Source: Maea johnstoni
Taxonomy: Eukaryota; Annelida; Polychaeta; Spionida; Magelonidae
Direction: 5' to 3'
Assembly: GCA_963942565.1 (NCBI GenBank)
Contig: OZ012698.1
Span: 33,602,827 to 33,666,826, forward strand
Length of the DNA stretch: 64,000 nt
Program-made: the position numbers and the translations under genes
Shown here: piece by piece, positions 62,062 to 64,000 of the stretch
Layout of the letters: the number at the start of each line of letters is the position of its first letter
Numbering within the stretch: the first letter of the stretch is position 1
The notes under the pieces: generated by a model
What the model was told of the DNA's origin: nothing
Seen by the model: the letters and a program-made list of their open reading frames with translations, nothing else
The model's database searches: none

Positions 62062-63114
62062 GTAAGCACTTTTCTCAAGCTGATAATGACTTGGTGATGT
62101 TAATGTTCTTAGCTCGACGTTTCTGTCCAGATTTGATTTTTCACCCCCTTAACTTGACTCTCCCTTGAAGAAATAGGCACCCCAAAATTGTTGAGTTGCC
62201 AATTTTGGGCAAGCAGTCTCTAAATCCTGGCTAAGACCCTGAGCCACATACTTTAAACATCTTTTTCAGAAATATCCAGGCATGAATAGGTTAAGGTTTC
62301 TAAAGGCTTGAATCTGATTATGGATGTAAGTGAAGCAGAACTGAACCCTCTCTGGCGCAAGATTCTAGACACCGTCTGAGATCTCCATGGATGCAGGCAT
62401 GAATGCGTTAATATTTAGATTTGAATCTGATCCCGGATGTTGTAAGTGAAGGAGAACTGGACCTATTCTAACCCAAATTCTACCCAAATATTCTTACATT
62501 TTCAGAGACCTCCAGATCCAGACATGAATGGGTTTCTAAATTAAAGGCTTGCATCTGATCCTGGATTCTGTAAGTTAAAAGGAGAACTGGGTCCACTCTG
62601 ACCTGGGTTTCTTATGCCCCTGTCTGAGGTACGTCTCCAGGCATGAATGGGTTAATATTTAGATTTGATAGGTGATTTGTTCTTGCTGCTCTTTTCCATG
62701 GTAATGAATTTTCGGGGGGCGTTTAGTTACGGGGTCTCTGCTCATCTACTCCGGGCTGGTTTTTGTGGGTACTCAATGTGTCGACCTTGGCATACCCAAA
62801 CCGACAGTGCCTAATAGAGGTTCGGGAGGAGGGGTGTTTAGGGTGGCAAGTAAAGTTAACTCATGCCTAGCGCTCTTCTTAAAGTAGCGGGCTGAATCAG
62901 GTTAGACAGCCTTTCTTGAACCTTCAACCTACATTTTGGTTGAATTCATAGTCCGACCTCGTGTCGTTGCGGTCCATTCACCCGCCAGAATGACAATGGT
63001 GTTGTGTCTCAATTCCCCAATACATGAAATTAGGCCCGCCCTTCTTGGACACGCCCCCATAAATGATTGATGCTATGACATTTTTCCGTTTTAAAACACA
63101 GCATCTCCACCTCG
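62062..63114. other. Putative intron, duplicate of 51652-52734
   Basis: Same loose 110-bp motif repeats; no gene supported. Confidence 0.4.
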
Positions 63115-63712
63115 ATTTTGCTGAAAATAAATGTTCGTTTAATTAATTTTTCTAACATTTTTCTCAATATAGTGCTGAAAATAAATGTTCGTTTATTTAT
63201 TTTTCTAACATTTTTCTCAATATAGTGCTAAAAATAAATGTTCGTTTAGATTTGTTTAGATGTCACGTATGCACCATGATGGTGCAAATGTGACACTGTA
63301 TTTAAATGCTCGTCTGCATTTATTTACAACATTTTTTGACAGTTTTTGTTCAAAATAAATGTTCGTTTATTTATTTTTCTAACATTTTTCTCAATAGAAT
63401 ACTACAAATAAACGTTCGTGTAGGCTTATTTTCAGTAATTTCCTGAAATTTTGCTACAAATAAATGTTCGTAAAGTTTGATTTTCAGCACCTTTTCTGAA
63501 ATTTTGATACAAATAAACGTTCGTGAAGGTTTATTTTCAGCAATTTTATGAATGGTTTGCTAAAAATAAAAGTTCCTCAATTTATCTTTTTACGTTCCTC
63601 AAATATATCTTTGCTCAAAATAAACCTTTGTTTACTTATTTTTCTAGCACTTTTCTGAAAATAGTGCTAAGAATAAACGTTCGTTTAAGTTTATTGAGGT
63701 GTCACGTATGCA
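63115..63712. repeat. Minisatellite of about 50 bp, second array
   Basis: Near-identical duplicate of 52735-53330, unit for unit. Confidence 0.85.
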
Positions 63713-63771
63713 CCGTCATACAGACCTCTCTGCTAATCACGAAACCCGACTCAACAACAAACAAGGAAAAT

Positions 63772-64000
63772 TAACCCCATAATAACCAAACCATCTAAAA
63801 GATCATGGTAAGATTGCTACTAAAGCAAGAGAAAAGATACATATATGTACTCAATACAGGATAACAAAACTGACCAATTCTTACATAAATTAACCCACTT
63901 ATTACCAATTAAACCACCTAAAAGAGCAGAGTATCTGGATTCATGACTGCTACCAAAGCAAGAGAAATGATACACATATCCAACACAGGATTTCAACTGG
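63772..64000. repeat. 120-bp tandem repeat, start of second array
   Basis: Duplicate of 53390-53618. Cut by the window end. Confidence 0.85.

Overview
The window is gene-poor, AT-rich animal DNA. It has spliced genes with GT-AG introns, abundant non-LTR retrotransposons, terminal-inverted-repeat (TIR) elements, a BEL/Pao LTR element and very long (TA)n tracts. A marine invertebrate (for example a lancelet or a related deuterostome) is plausible, but no sequence seen here fixes the species.

Left part (about 1-22.5 kb): three tandem copies, A, B and C, of a roughly 10-kb unit on the minus strand. Each carries a small secreted-protein gene. Exon 1 encodes a signal peptide plus a PAN/apple-like cysteine domain. 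Exon 2, joined by a phase-1 intron, encodes a second extracellular domain of about 165 residues. Copies B (274 aa) and C (273 aa) are complete and open. For copy A only exon 1 is in the window. A decayed piece of another exon 2 lies downstream of B and, shortened, downstream of C. Comparing the three units shows several filled and empty transposon sites, so target-site duplications can be read directly: TTAA, TA, and about 6 or 7-8 bp. CR1-like LINE remnants sit in A and B, and a different LINE fragment in C.

Middle part (about 22.5-37 kb): I find no gene. It holds simple repeats, an AT-rich array of short palindromes, a 172-bp tandem repeat inside a putative TIR element, an 11-bp minisatellite, several MITE families, a possible tRNA-derived SINE and dispersed repeats.

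Right part (about 37-64 kb): two copies of a plus-strand gene with two coding exons, each for a 185-aa, five-hydrophobic-segment membrane protein that I do not recognise. The first copy has a 3' fragment of an L1/Tx1-like LINE in its intron. The flanks of the second copy are repeated at about 97% identity from 58.45 kb to the window end, with an offset of about 10.4 kb. This predicts a third gene just past the right edge, at about 64.6-65.6 kb. A young but broken BEL/Pao element (41.80-47.78 kb, 5-bp target duplication) sits between the first gene and the second unit, and a 1,000-bp TTAA foldback element is nested in one of its LTRs.

Overall the window holds two unrelated lineage-specific gene families, both expanding by local tandem duplication in transposon-rich DNA. 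No rRNA, tRNA or CRISPR was found. No coherent new multi-gene system is demonstrated. The two uncharacterised protein families and the set of filled/empty insertion sites are the most useful content.
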